From Caldisericia bacterium (GTDB lineage: Bacteria > Caldisericota > Caldisericia > B22-G15): a DNA stretch of 27,434 nucleotides. The notes below the pieces were generated by a model. The model did not search any database and was not told the origin of the DNA. It worked only from the letters and a program-made list of their open reading frames with translations. This document shows positions 15,559 through 23,882 of the stretch, piece by piece. Where the stretch lies: NCBI GenBank assembly GCA_021158845.1, contig JAGGSY010000074.1, positions 1-27,434 of the forward strand, in the 5' to 3' direction. The first letter of the stretch is position 1. The number at the start of each line of letters is the position of its first letter. The translations under genes were made by a program, and so were the position numbers.

Positions 15559-16542
15559 ATGTTTGAAATTCTATTTGAATTTCCAAAAAATTTTAAAGAG
15601 GCAAAGAGAATATCTGAAGAGACTGAAATTAAGATAAAGAGTATCTCCAGTATAAGAAATATTGTTATATCAGGAATGGGTGGATCTGGATTCTCTGGTG
15701 ATTTTATTCTCTCCCTCTTCAGGGATAGCATAAAGACACCTATAATTGTAAGTAAATATTACTCTCTACCAGAATTTGTAAATGATGAGACACTCCTTAT
15801 ACTTGTTTCCTATTCAGGTAACACAGAGGAAACCCTTTCCTCTCTTGAGGATGGTGCAAAGAGGGGAGCAAACATTATTGCAATTTCATCTGATGGGCAA
15901 TTGGAAGAGATTGTAAAGGGTAAATATACATTTTTCAAGATACCAGGAGGTTATCCTCCAAGAATGGCTCTTCCGTTTTTATTCTATCCCATTTACCACA
16001 CTCTCAGAAATTTCACAGAAGAGGATTTTGGAGAGGAGGAATTCTTTGAGTCACTTCCATCTCTGTATGAACCTTTTAAAGAGAAAGATAACGAGGCAAA
16101 GAGATTGGCAGAGGCAATCTATGGAAAAATTCCTGTGATTTACTCTTCCTTCTCCCTTAAACCTGTCGCTTTGAGATGGAAACAGGAGATAAATGAGAAT
16201 TCAAAAAATCCAGCGTATGACCAATATTTTCCTGAGTTAAACCATAATGAAACGGTCTCATGGGATTCCAATTTATTTAAAGAAGAAATTATCTTTATAA
16301 TTTTAAGAGACCAGTATGATTCTGAAAGGATGAGAAAAAGGATCGATATAAGTAAGGAATTCTTAAAGGATAGGGGTTGGAAATTTATAGAATACAAATC
16401 CTCCGGTAGAGGAAAACTCACAAACCTCTTCTCCCTTATACCCTTAGGTGACTTTACATCTATCTATCTTTCACTTTTAAACAGTGTGGAGGCAAAACCA
16501 GTAAAGATAATTGAAGAGTTGAAAAGGAGATTGAAGAGTTAG
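15559..16542 (+). CDS. Bifunctional phosphoglucose/phosphomannose isomerase
   Basis: This enzyme interconverts fructose-6-phosphate with glucose-6-phosphate and mannose-6-phosphate. It belongs to the SIS-domain family known from crenarchaea and several bacteria: MGGSGFSGD (40-48), the phosphate loop SYSGNTEET (84-92), PPRMAL with Arg135, INENSKN with Glu213, and PELNHNE with His229. Glu213 and His229 are both offset by 10 from Glu203 and His219 of the Pyrobaculum enzyme as I recall it. The usual QPR is PPR here. GAGGAGGAAGT precedes the ATG, 9 nt after the mutase stop. It is the last gene of the + strand block and feeds hexose phosphates into the mutase. Its stop overlaps the stop of the convergent dehydrogenase by 4 nt. 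Confidence 0.92.
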   Translation: MFEILFEFPKNFKEAKRISEETEIKIKSISSIRNIVISGMGGSGFSGDFILSLFRDSIKTPIIVSKYYSLPEFVNDETLLILVSYSGNTEETLSSLEDGAKRGANIIAISSDGQLEEIVKGKYTFFKIPGGYPPRMALPFLFYPIYHTLRNFTEEDFGEEEFFESLPSLYEPFKEKDNEAKRLAEAIYGKIPVIYSSFSLKPVALRWKQEINENSKNPAYDQYFPELNHNETVSWDSNLFKEEIIFIILRDQYDSERMRKRIDISKEFLKDRGWKFIEYKSSGRGKLTNLFSLIPLGDFTSIYLSLLNSVEAKPVKIIEELKRRLKS

Positions 16543-17525
16543 TACATTAGATCAGGATCAACTCTATTTTCTATATCTTCTCCCTTTAAGAATCTTATTA
16601 TATTCCTAAAGGAGAATCTCCAGTTTCTCTCTATGGATTCGTATGTGTATCCAGCAGTATGGGGACTCATGATGACATTATCAAACCTATGAATTGGATA
16701 TTTAGAAGGGAAGGAGAAATTTCCTTTCTTTGGATATATATACCATGTATCTAAAGCTGCACCTTTTAACTTTTTTGTCTCTAAGGCTTTAAATAGAGAT
16801 TCTTCATCTACAACTCCTCCCCTTGAAACATTTATGAAATACTTTCCCTCCATTAGAGAAAACTCTCTCTCACCAATCAAATTTCTCGTTTCTCCTGTTA
16901 AAGGAACAGAGACAAATATAAAGTGAGATTTCTCAATTACTTTATCCATCTCTTGTGATGGATAAATTTCATCCACAAAGGGTCTTATCTTATCAAGATT
17001 TTTCTCGGGATGTTTTTTGGTAGCAAGAACCCTCATTCCAAAGCATTTTGCCCTCTTTGCCATTTCAATTCCTATACTTCCAAGACCAATTATTCCAATG
17101 GTTTTTCCATAAACCTCTGCAAGTGGTTCCTTATTCACCCAACCATGCCATATTCCATATCTTAAATCTCTATCCCAGGGGATTATCTTTTTTACAAGGG
17201 ATAGAAGGAGGGTAAATCCATGTTCAGCAACAGTTATAGCATTCTCGTGGGCATTGGCAACAATAATGTTTCTCTCCTTTATCTTCTTAAAATCAATGTT
17301 ATCAACACCTGCATATGGAACCTGTATAAATTTTAGTCTTTTTGCTCTGCTTATAAATTCTTCATCTATAACACCACCAACAACGACATCTATAAGAGGG
17401 ATCACCTCATCTTTCCTATCGTATGGTAGGATATTTACATCAAAAAAATCCTCCTCTTCCATAACATCTTTAAGCATTCTCTCCCAGTTTTTGGGAGGTG
17501 GCATCAGGAATAAAATATCTCCCAT
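16539..17525 (-). CDS. D-2-hydroxyacid dehydrogenase family protein
   Basis: This is a predicted NAD(P)-dependent oxidoreductase acting on a 2-hydroxy/2-oxo acid. The cofactor fold shows GLGSIG (147-152), and the substrate/catalytic side has NVSRGG with Arg235 and SPHTAG with His289. The conserved glutamate normally found in DVFxxEP is not seen: the corresponding segment reads LDTWYIYP (258-265). After the second cofactor strand the usual Asp is replaced by TKKH, suggesting NADPH rather than NADH (inference). Substrate is unknown. It lies 15 nt downstream of the methylmalonyl-CoA mutase gene on the same strand, with GAGGAG as ribosome-binding site, so the two are likely co-transcribed. Its end overlaps the convergent isomerase gene by 4 nt. 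Confidence 0.85.
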   Translation of the reverse strand: MGDILFLMPPPKNWERMLKDVMEEEDFFDVNILPYDRKDEVIPLIDVVVGGVIDEEFISRAKRLKFIQVPYAGVDNIDFKKIKERNIIVANAHENAITVAEHGFTLLLSLVKKIIPWDRDLRYGIWHGWVNKEPLAEVYGKTIGIIGLGSIGIEMAKRAKCFGMRVLATKKHPEKNLDKIRPFVDEIYPSQEMDKVIEKSHFIFVSVPLTGETRNLIGEREFSLMEGKYFINVSRGGVVDEESLFKALETKKLKGAALDTWYIYPKKGNFSFPSKYPIHRFDNVIMSPHTAGYTYESIERNWRFSFRNIIRFLKGEDIENRVDPDLMY

Positions 17526-17540
17526 AGTTAATTTCTCCTC

Positions 17541-19127
17541 TTACAGTACCGGTGGTATCTCAAACTCACCAAACACTTCCTTGAGTTCCTTCACTATTTC
17601 TCCAAGAGTTGCCTTTCTCTTAACTGCATTAAGAATATATGGCATAAGATTTTCATCTGTTTTCGCCTTTTCCCTTAAGATTTTTAAAGCTTCCTTTGTG
17701 GAAGAGAAATCTCTATTCTTTCTAAACTCTTTTAACTTTTCAACCCTTTCTTCTCTAACCTTTGGATCCACTCTAAATATTTTGACTTCTGTCTCTTCCT
17801 CTGTTTTAAACTTGTTCTTTCCAACTATTATTCTTTCTCCACTTTCCACTTCCTCTTGATATTTGTATGCTGAATCCAGTATCTCCTTTTGAGGAATCCC
17901 TTTCATTATAGCTTCTTTCATACCACCAATATTTTCAATTCTATCTATAAGCTCAAATGCTCTTTTCTCAATCTCATCTGTAAGTTTCTCAATAGCATAA
18001 CTCCCCCCAAGTGGATCAACTGTTTCAGCCACTCCGCTCTCATAGGCAATAATCTGCTGAGTCCTCAAGGCAATTCTCACAGCTTCCTCAGATGGAAGGG
18101 CAAGTGCCTCATCGTAGGAATTTGTATGCAGAGATTGGGTCCCACCGAGTACTGCAGCAAGAGCTTGCAGTGTAACTCTTATGATATTGTTTAAAGGTTG
18201 CTCTGCTGTTAATGTGGAACCACCTGTTTGAGTGTGAAATCTCAATCTCATTGATTTGGGATTCTTTGCATTGAATCTCTCCTTCATAATCTTTGCCCAC
18301 ATTCTTCTTGCCGCTCTGAACTTCGCAACTTCCTCAAGTAGATTGTTGTGTGCGGCAAAGAAGAAGGAGAGTCTTGGTGCAAAGGAATCTACATCAAGAC
18401 CTCTATCAAGGAGAAGTCTCACATACTCTATTGCATCGGATAGGGTAAATCCAACTTCCTGTACTGCATTGCTCCCTGCCTCTCTTATGTGATATCCAGA
18501 GATACTTATGCCATTCCACTTTGGAATCTCTTTTGAACACCACTCAATTAAATCAGCCACAAGTCTTAAGGATGGCTCTGGTGGAAATATGTATGTGCCT
18601 CTTGCAATGTATTCCTTTAATATATCATTCTGCACAGTTCCTCTTAAAATTTTTCTATCTATTCCTCTACTCTCTGCAACAGCAACATACATGGCAAGAA
18701 GTATGGAAGCAGTGGAGTTTATAGTCATTGATGTAGATACCTTGTCAAGGGGTATCCCACTAAACAGTTCATCCATATCGTCGATGGTGGAAATTGCCAC
18801 TCCTACTTTTCCTACCTCACCAAGGGCAATCTCATCATCGGAATCATACCCTATCTGTGTGGGTAAATCAAAGGCTACAGATAAACCAGTTTGACCCTGG
18901 GAGAGTAGGTATCTGTATCTTTCATTAGTTTCCTTTGCAGTTCCAAATCCTGCATACTGCCTCATAGTCCAGAGTCTTCCCTTGTACATGGTAGGATAGA
19001 CTCCTCTTGTGAAAGGATACTCACCTGGTTCCCCAAGTTTCTCATCATAGTTGAAATCCTTATCTGGATGATAAACTCTTTCTATTTCAATTCCACTTGT
19101 TGTAAAAATTTTTCTTTCCTCTTCCAT
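17541..19127 (-). CDS. mcmA: Methylmalonyl-CoA mutase, large (catalytic) subunit without B12 domain
   Basis: This enzyme interconverts (R)-methylmalonyl-CoA and succinyl-CoA with adenosylcobalamin. The TIM-barrel catalytic part is complete: YPTMYKGRLWTMRQYAGFG, GLSVAFDLPTQIGYDSD, GTVQNDILKEYIARGTYIFPP, ISGYHIREAG and GGTQSLHTNSYDEAL. With a constant offset of 31 to the Propionibacterium enzyme, Tyr58, Arg176, Tyr212 and His213 match Tyr89, Arg207, Tyr243 and His244. Tyr and Arg at the first two positions indicate methylmalonyl-CoA rather than isobutyryl-CoA specificity. The protein ends at residue 528, so the cobalamin-binding domain (DxHxxG) must be a separate gene, not present in this window. 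AAAAGGAGGT precedes the start, with a plausible sigma-A promoter about 30-50 nt upstream. Confidence 0.95.
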   Translation of the reverse strand: MEEERKIFTTSGIEIERVYHPDKDFNYDEKLGEPGEYPFTRGVYPTMYKGRLWTMRQYAGFGTAKETNERYRYLLSQGQTGLSVAFDLPTQIGYDSDDEIALGEVGKVGVAISTIDDMDELFSGIPLDKVSTSMTINSTASILLAMYVAVAESRGIDRKILRGTVQNDILKEYIARGTYIFPPEPSLRLVADLIEWCSKEIPKWNGISISGYHIREAGSNAVQEVGFTLSDAIEYVRLLLDRGLDVDSFAPRLSFFFAAHNNLLEEVAKFRAARRMWAKIMKERFNAKNPKSMRLRFHTQTGGSTLTAEQPLNNIIRVTLQALAAVLGGTQSLHTNSYDEALALPSEEAVRIALRTQQIIAYESGVAETVDPLGGSYAIEKLTDEIEKRAFELIDRIENIGGMKEAIMKGIPQKEILDSAYKYQEEVESGERIIVGKNKFKTEEETEVKIFRVDPKVREERVEKLKEFRKNRDFSSTKEALKILREKAKTDENLMPYILNAVKRKATLGEIVKELKEVFGEFEIPPVL

Positions 19128-19148
19128 GGAGACCTCCTTTTCACATTT

Positions 19149-19178
19149 TTTATACCATATCTGTCATAATTTAATCAA
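19149..19178 (-). promoter_or_regulatory. Putative sigma-A promoter of mcmA
   Basis: On the minus strand, TTGATT (19173-19178) and TATAAA (19149-19154) are separated by 18 bp and lie just upstream of AAAAGGAGGT and the mcmA start. This is the only sizeable gap (104 bp) between ileS and mcmA, so a start of transcription here is expected. Both hexamers are near consensus, but the assignment is by eye only. Confidence 0.5.
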
Positions 19179-19231
19179 ATCCCTTTGTGGATTTTTCAGG
19201 AATCTTCCTTGAAAAGGTATTAAACTTGTAA

Positions 19232-22200
19232 TTAACTCCTTTTTATATAGACCTCTCCCTCCTCAAATTTACCCTTAAAGGCTTCTTTTAATTCTTCAAA
19301 CTTTATCTCATCAGCAAGAACTTCAGTTTTAATAAATGATTCATTTTCCTCTACTATTTTCCTCTTTTCTTCGGGAAGGATCAGTCCAAGAATTATTCTG
19401 TCAGTAACTTCAAGACCTGCTTTCTTTCTTGCATTCTGTATAAAGTGGAGGAATTCTCTCAGCCACCCCTCTTTCTTAAGTTCTTCGTCTATATCAAGGG
19501 ACAACAATACTGTAACTCCCTGATCCCATCCTATGGAGTAGTTTCCTTTCGGATACTTTTCTATTATCAACTCGTCTTTTGTAATTTTCTTTTCACCTTC
19601 ATCTGTCTTTAACTGAATGTATCCCTTTTCATTTAATTCATTTAAGAGAGAATCTGGATTATCCTTCAAAAGATTCTCTAAATTTTTTATAAATTTCCCG
19701 AGTTTCTGACCGAGAAGTTTATAATTCGGTTTGATAATAAACCTTATGTATTTTTCTTCATCATCCCTAAATTCAATCTCTTTTATGTTGAGTTCTGAAA
19801 GTATTATATCTTTAAGGTCTTCAATGTCTTTCCTCTCCTTTGAAAAGACAATCATTCTTCTTAAGGGTTGTCTTACCTTTACCTTTGACCTCTTTCTTGC
19901 AGACCTTCCAAGTTCTACAATGTTTTTTACAAAATCCATTCTCTCCTCAAGTTCATTATCAATTAAGGATTCATCAGGTTCAGGATAGTCTTCAAGATGC
20001 ACACTTTCTTTAGCATCTTTATCTTCAGGAACAACAATAGCTTGGTATATCTCCTCTGAAATAAATGGAGCAAAAGGAGCTATAAGTATTGAGAGTTTCT
20101 TTAAAACCTCATACAGGGTAAAGTAGGCAGATATTTTGTCTTTATCCATTTTTCCTTTCCAGAATCTCTTTCTGTTTAATCTTATATACCAATTGGTAAG
20201 TTCAGTTGTGAATCTCTCCATTTTTCTTGTAGCTTCAGTGATGTTGTACTCATCAAGTTTCTCTATGGAGAACTTGATAAGGGAGTTCAATCTTGATATG
20301 AGCCATCTATCAAGGATACTCCTTTCATTTAATGGGGGAGGATTAAAATCATTTAAATTAAATTTATCTATATTTGCATAGAGGGTAAAGAATGAAGTGC
20401 TACTTCTTAGAGGTATTATGAAGTTTCTTAAACTTACCTCCACCATTTCTCTTGAGAATCTTCTTGGAACCCATGGAGGCGTTACAGTAAAGAGATACCA
20501 CCTGAATGCATCAGCTCCTTCATTGTTAAGCACATCCCATGGATCAACTACATTTCCCTTATGTTTGCTCATCTTCTCGCCCTTTTCATCAAGGACAAGC
20601 TCAAGACAGAGTACATTCTTAAAGGCAGGAGAGTCAAATAGAAGTGTTCCAAGAACATGAAGGGTGAAGAACCATCCTCTTGTCTGATCTATTGCTTCGC
20701 ATACATAGTCCGCAGGGAAGTTCTTTTTAAATTTTTCTCTATTCTCAAATGGATAATGAAACTGTGCATAGGGCATAGCACCTGAATCAAACCAGACATC
20801 TATAACTTCTTTTTCTCTCTCCATCTCTCCACCACATTTTGGACAAACAAGTTTTACTTCATCAACATATGGCCTATGGAGTTCAAGATTTTCTGGGAAG
20901 TTTTTTGCCATACTCTTTAATTCCTCTATACTTCCTATAACATGGGTGTATCCACACTCTTTGCATTTCCATACAGGAAGGGGTGTTCCCCAGTATCTTT
21001 CTCTGGAAATTGCCCAATCCACAAGACTCTCAAGCCAATTACCAAATCTTCCCTTCTTTATGTGTTCAGGATACCAGTTTACCTTATTATTATTTTTTAT
21101 GAGATTCTCTTTAACTGCAGTTGTTTTTATAAACCAACTGGATTTTGCAAAGTATAGAAGTGGAGTATCACATCTCCAGCAGTGAGGATAGGAGTGAAGA
21201 TATCTTTCCTCTCTAAAGAGAAGTCCTCTTTCCTTTAAATCTTTTACTATATATTTATCTGCATCCTTTGCCCATAAACCTTTGAATGGTTCTGCCTCTT
21301 CTTTAAATTTTCCATCCTCTCCAACAAGCTGAATTACAGGTAGATTATACTTTTTTCCAAGTTCAAGGTCATCTGCACCATATCCTGGCGCCACATGAAC
21401 AATTCCTGTTCCCTCATCAAGACTTACAAAATCTCCATGTGCTACAAAGTGAAATCTTACATCAAGTTTCACAAAATCAAAGAGGGGTTCATAATCTATA
21501 TCAATGAGTTTCTCTCCTTTAAACTCCTCAACAACTTCATATTCTTCATCCTTAAATACTTCACTTAGCCTTTCCTTTGCAAGGATAAGGTACTCATCCT
21601 TATACAAAACTTTTACATATGTAAAATCTTTGTTGACGGCAAGAAGCATGTTTGATGGAAGTGTCCATGGTGTTGTTGTCCAGACGAGAAAATAAGTTTT
21701 CTCCATTGATGGAATTCTAAATTTAACAAAGACACTTGGGTCATAAACATCCTTGTATCCCTGAGCTACCTCATGAGAGGAGAGGGGGGTTCCACATCTT
21801 GGGCAGTAGGGAACAACTTTATAGTCTTTGTAAAGAAGTCCTTTCTTTGAGATTTCTTTTATTATCCACCACAGAGTCTCTATATAATAATTTTCATAGG
21901 TAATATATGCATTTTCCATATCAAGCCAGAAAGCAATTCTTTCTGTCATCCTCTCCCATTCTCTTTTATATTTAAAAACGCTTTCTTTACATTGTTTTAT
22001 AAATTTTTCTATTCCATACTTTTCAATATCTTTCTTGTTTTTAAGTCCGAGACGCTTCTCAACCTCTATCTCCACAGGAAGTCCATGGGTATCCCATCCG
22101 CCTTTTCTTTCAACATAGTATCCCTGCATGGCTTTGTATCTACATACAGAATCCTTAAAGACCCTTGATAAACCATGGTGAACACCAGGCTTTCCATTTG

Positions 22201-22351
22201 CCGTAGGTGGACCTTCGTAAAATACAAATCTATTCTCTGGGTCTCTTTGCTCAACACTTTTCTCAAAGATTCTATTCTTCTTCCAGAACTCTATTATCTC
22301 CTCTTCTCTTTTTGGTATATTAACTTTGGTCTCGAACTTTTTGAAACTCAT
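19232..22351 (-). CDS. ileS: Isoleucyl-tRNA synthetase, IleS2 type with altered HIGH motif
   Basis: This enzyme charges tRNA-Ile with isoleucine. It has the long IleS2 (eukaryote-like, typically mupirocin-tolerant) architecture of 1039 residues. The class I signature following GPPTANGKP is Gly56-Val-His-His59 instead of HxGH. GWDTHGLPVE, the CP1 editing region (TTTPWTLPSN), DVWFDSGAMPY, DQTRGWF and KMSKHKGNVVDPW (about residue 594) follow in order. Cysteine pairs YCPRCG, CWRC, WKCKECG and CPKCGGE are potential zinc sites. A C-terminal anticodon-binding region follows, without the extra IleS1 zinc finger. GAAGGAGAGG precedes the ATG. Only 53 bp separate it from the next gene upstream, leaving no room for a T-box leader. 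Confidence 0.96.
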   Translation of the reverse strand: MSFKKFETKVNIPKREEEIIEFWKKNRIFEKSVEQRDPENRFVFYEGPPTANGKPGVHHGLSRVFKDSVCRYKAMQGYYVERKGGWDTHGLPVEIEVEKRLGLKNKKDIEKYGIEKFIKQCKESVFKYKREWERMTERIAFWLDMENAYITYENYYIETLWWIIKEISKKGLLYKDYKVVPYCPRCGTPLSSHEVAQGYKDVYDPSVFVKFRIPSMEKTYFLVWTTTPWTLPSNMLLAVNKDFTYVKVLYKDEYLILAKERLSEVFKDEEYEVVEEFKGEKLIDIDYEPLFDFVKLDVRFHFVAHGDFVSLDEGTGIVHVAPGYGADDLELGKKYNLPVIQLVGEDGKFKEEAEPFKGLWAKDADKYIVKDLKERGLLFREERYLHSYPHCWRCDTPLLYFAKSSWFIKTTAVKENLIKNNNKVNWYPEHIKKGRFGNWLESLVDWAISRERYWGTPLPVWKCKECGYTHVIGSIEELKSMAKNFPENLELHRPYVDEVKLVCPKCGGEMEREKEVIDVWFDSGAMPYAQFHYPFENREKFKKNFPADYVCEAIDQTRGWFFTLHVLGTLLFDSPAFKNVLCLELVLDEKGEKMSKHKGNVVDPWDVLNNEGADAFRWYLFTVTPPWVPRRFSREMVEVSLRNFIIPLRSSTSFFTLYANIDKFNLNDFNPPPLNERSILDRWLISRLNSLIKFSIEKLDEYNITEATRKMERFTTELTNWYIRLNRKRFWKGKMDKDKISAYFTLYEVLKKLSILIAPFAPFISEEIYQAIVVPEDKDAKESVHLEDYPEPDESLIDNELEERMDFVKNIVELGRSARKRSKVKVRQPLRRMIVFSKERKDIEDLKDIILSELNIKEIEFRDDEEKYIRFIIKPNYKLLGQKLGKFIKNLENLLKDNPDSLLNELNEKGYIQLKTDEGEKKITKDELIIEKYPKGNYSIGWDQGVTVLLSLDIDEELKKEGWLREFLHFIQNARKKAGLEVTDRIILGLILPEEKRKIVEENESFIKTEVLADEIKFEELKEAFKGKFEEGEVYIKRS

Positions 22352-22376
22352 ATTCCTCTCCTTCTTGTTTTTGTAA

Positions 22377-22382
22377 ATTATA
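22377..22382 (-). promoter_or_regulatory. Putative -10 element upstream of ileS
   Basis: A consensus TATAAT on the minus strand lies 25 nt upstream of the ileS start codon, in the 53-bp gap after the methyltransferase gene. No convincing -35 box is visible 17 bp further up, so this may be a weak internal promoter. Confidence 0.35.
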
Positions 22383-22404
22383 ACATAACCTAATTATACT
22401 TCAT

Positions 22405-23133
22405 CTATGTTTTCTCTGCTAAAACTATAAGCCTTTTTGAATTCTCTTTGAGTGGTTCCTTGGTATAACCTCCAAAGACATTAATTATCTTGAATCCGCT
22501 TAAGGAAAGATACTCCTCAATCTCTGTTTTTGTAAAAATTCTATATATTCTCTCATATTCAAATACTTTACCCTCTTTTATAATTATTCTCTTAGTCTTG
22601 ATTCTTCCATTCATAATGCTAAATTTATTCCTTTCAAGTAAAAAAATGTTTCCTTTTCTCTCCCATCTCTCCCTCACAAGATTTTTTATAAGGTAGTATA
22701 CATTTTCAATGTCAAGTAAAAACCTTTTATTTGGTTTTAAGGCTTTCTGAATTCTTTTTAGAACAGAGAGGTTTTCATCATCTGAAAAGTATCCAAAACT
22801 TGTCCACATGGATATAACACCATCAAATTCCTCTGAAAAATTCATATTCCTTTCGTCCATCTTTAAAAATTCTATGTCCAGGTCTTTTTTATTTTCCTTC
22901 GCAATCTCTATAAATCTATCAACTATATCAATTCCCACCCCCTTAATCCCTCTCTTTGCAAGTTCAATTAAGTGTCTTCCTATTCCGCATCCAACATCAA
23001 GAACTCTATCTCCTCTGTTTAAATTTAAGACATCAATTATAAAATCTACCTGTCTTTTTGTAAGTTCCTCATTCTGGGGCTTTAAGAAAAGTTCAAGATA
23101 ATTTTCATCAAACCACTCTTTAAACCACTCCAT
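22405..23133 (-). CDS. Class I SAM-dependent methyltransferase
   Basis: The protein has a seven-stranded Rossmann methyltransferase fold. Motif I is VLDVGCGIGRH (44-54), followed by the acidic strand end GIDI (Asp69) that contacts the ribose, and a motif IV-like DGVISMWTSFGYF in place of a nucleic-acid DPPY motif. The second half has DIENVYYLIKN and a beta region ending FGGYTKEP, as in small-molecule methyltransferases of the methyltransf_11/25 type. The substrate cannot be told. It follows the DUF364-like gene by 29 nt with a GAGG ribosome-binding site, so the two are probably one transcript, and precedes ileS by 53 nt. Confidence 0.85.
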   Translation of the reverse strand: MEWFKEWFDENYLELFLKPQNEELTKRQVDFIIDVLNLNRGDRVLDVGCGIGRHLIELAKRGIKGVGIDIVDRFIEIAKENKKDLDIEFLKMDERNMNFSEEFDGVISMWTSFGYFSDDENLSVLKRIQKALKPNKRFLLDIENVYYLIKNLVRERWERKGNIFLLERNKFSIMNGRIKTKRIIIKEGKVFEYERIYRIFTKTEIEEYLSLSGFKIINVFGGYTKEPLKENSKRLIVLAEKT

Positions 23134-23162
23134 CTAAAATCCTCTAAAGCAGTATTAAAAAT

Positions 23163-23882
23163 TCATTTTGCCTCAAAACACACTCTCTTTAGATTCAAAA
23201 GGTAGGAGAGACCAGCAATGGTAACTCCGTAGAATATGGTTTTAGGTAAAATGAATTTATCTATAGTTCCGTTGGTTGCAGTTGTTCCTGTGACAAGAAG
23301 TAGGTCAGCCCACTTTATTGCTTCATCTGTGTTATCTGGTGGCTCAACTAAAACTCCATACTTTATTTTATTTATATTATCAGGGTCCATATCTATCACC
23401 CTGAAGTTAAAATTCTTGCTTAATCTCTCAACCATGGCAGGCTGGAAACCTATCTGAAGTATCTTTGGATTTCCATATCTCTCCTTTATATAGGATAAAA
23501 TTTTTACTGCACAAATCTCGGGTTCCTCGTTTTTGCAGTGTCTTGTTCTATCTATAAGATTAAGATATCTTAAAACAGCGTTGATAGTTGAAATAAATAC
23601 AGCTCTTTCATAGTTTGATTTTAAAGAAAGGTTTATCACATCCTCAAGTGATCCCTGAAAATTTCCCGGTTCATCTGTATAAGCTTGACCTTTAGACCCT
23701 CTAAAATCTGCCTCCATCATAAACTCCTTACCCTTTAAGAGAGGAAAGTCCTTTCTTTCAGGACTCCCTATCGCTTCCTTGCTTGAGAGTATTCTTGACT
23801 TTATGGTAATATTTTCTTTTAAAAGTCCTTTCTTAAGGACTATCTCTTTAAATTTAGCCTTCGCCTTCTCCAACACCTTCAT
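23163..23882 (-). CDS. DUF364-like putative heavy-metal chelation protein (DUF4213/DUF364)
   Basis: I recognise this as the DUF364 type: an N-terminal enolase-like region (to about residue 105) ending in FQGSLEDVINLSLKSNYERA, a family-typical stretch RTRHCKNEEPEICA with two cysteines (about 113-126), and a Rossmann-like C-terminal half (PKILQIGFQPAMVERLSK, RVIDMDPDN, WADLLLVTGTTATNGTID). Family members are proposed to bind metals or have a cofactor-related role, but no reaction is established to my knowledge. There is no ribosome-binding site before ATG 23882; a TATTAT about ten bases upstream could give a nearly leaderless mRNA. It is followed by the methyltransferase gene after 29 nt. Confidence 0.75.
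   Translation of the reverse strand: MKVLEKAKAKFKEIVLKKGLLKENITIKSRILSSKEAIGSPERKDFPLLKGKEFMMEADFRGSKGQAYTDEPGNFQGSLEDVINLSLKSNYERAVFISTINAVLRYLNLIDRTRHCKNEEPEICAVKILSYIKERYGNPKILQIGFQPAMVERLSKNFNFRVIDMDPDNINKIKYGVLVEPPDNTDEAIKWADLLLVTGTTATNGTIDKFILPKTIFYGVTIAGLSYLLNLKRVCFEAK

Noticed and set aside
16600..16650. Possible two-way terminator after the isomerase/dehydrogenase convergence
   Set aside because: The CTCCCTTTA/TAAAGGAG pairing has a bulge and an 18-nt loop, lies inside the dehydrogenase coding region and lacks a T-run.
17254..17859. 201-aa + strand open frame across the dehydrogenase and mutase genes
   Set aside because: It spans two well-supported minus-strand genes; Ser/Phe-rich antisense shadow.
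19193..19215. Bulged inverted repeat TTTTCAGGA...TCCTTGAAAA between ileS and mcmA
   Set aside because: The stem is AT-rich with a bulge and has no T-run on either strand; it could be a weak ileS terminator or operator but the evidence is too thin.
22352..22404. T-box or other leader regulating ileS
   Set aside because: The gap to the upstream gene is only 53 bp, far too short for a T-box.
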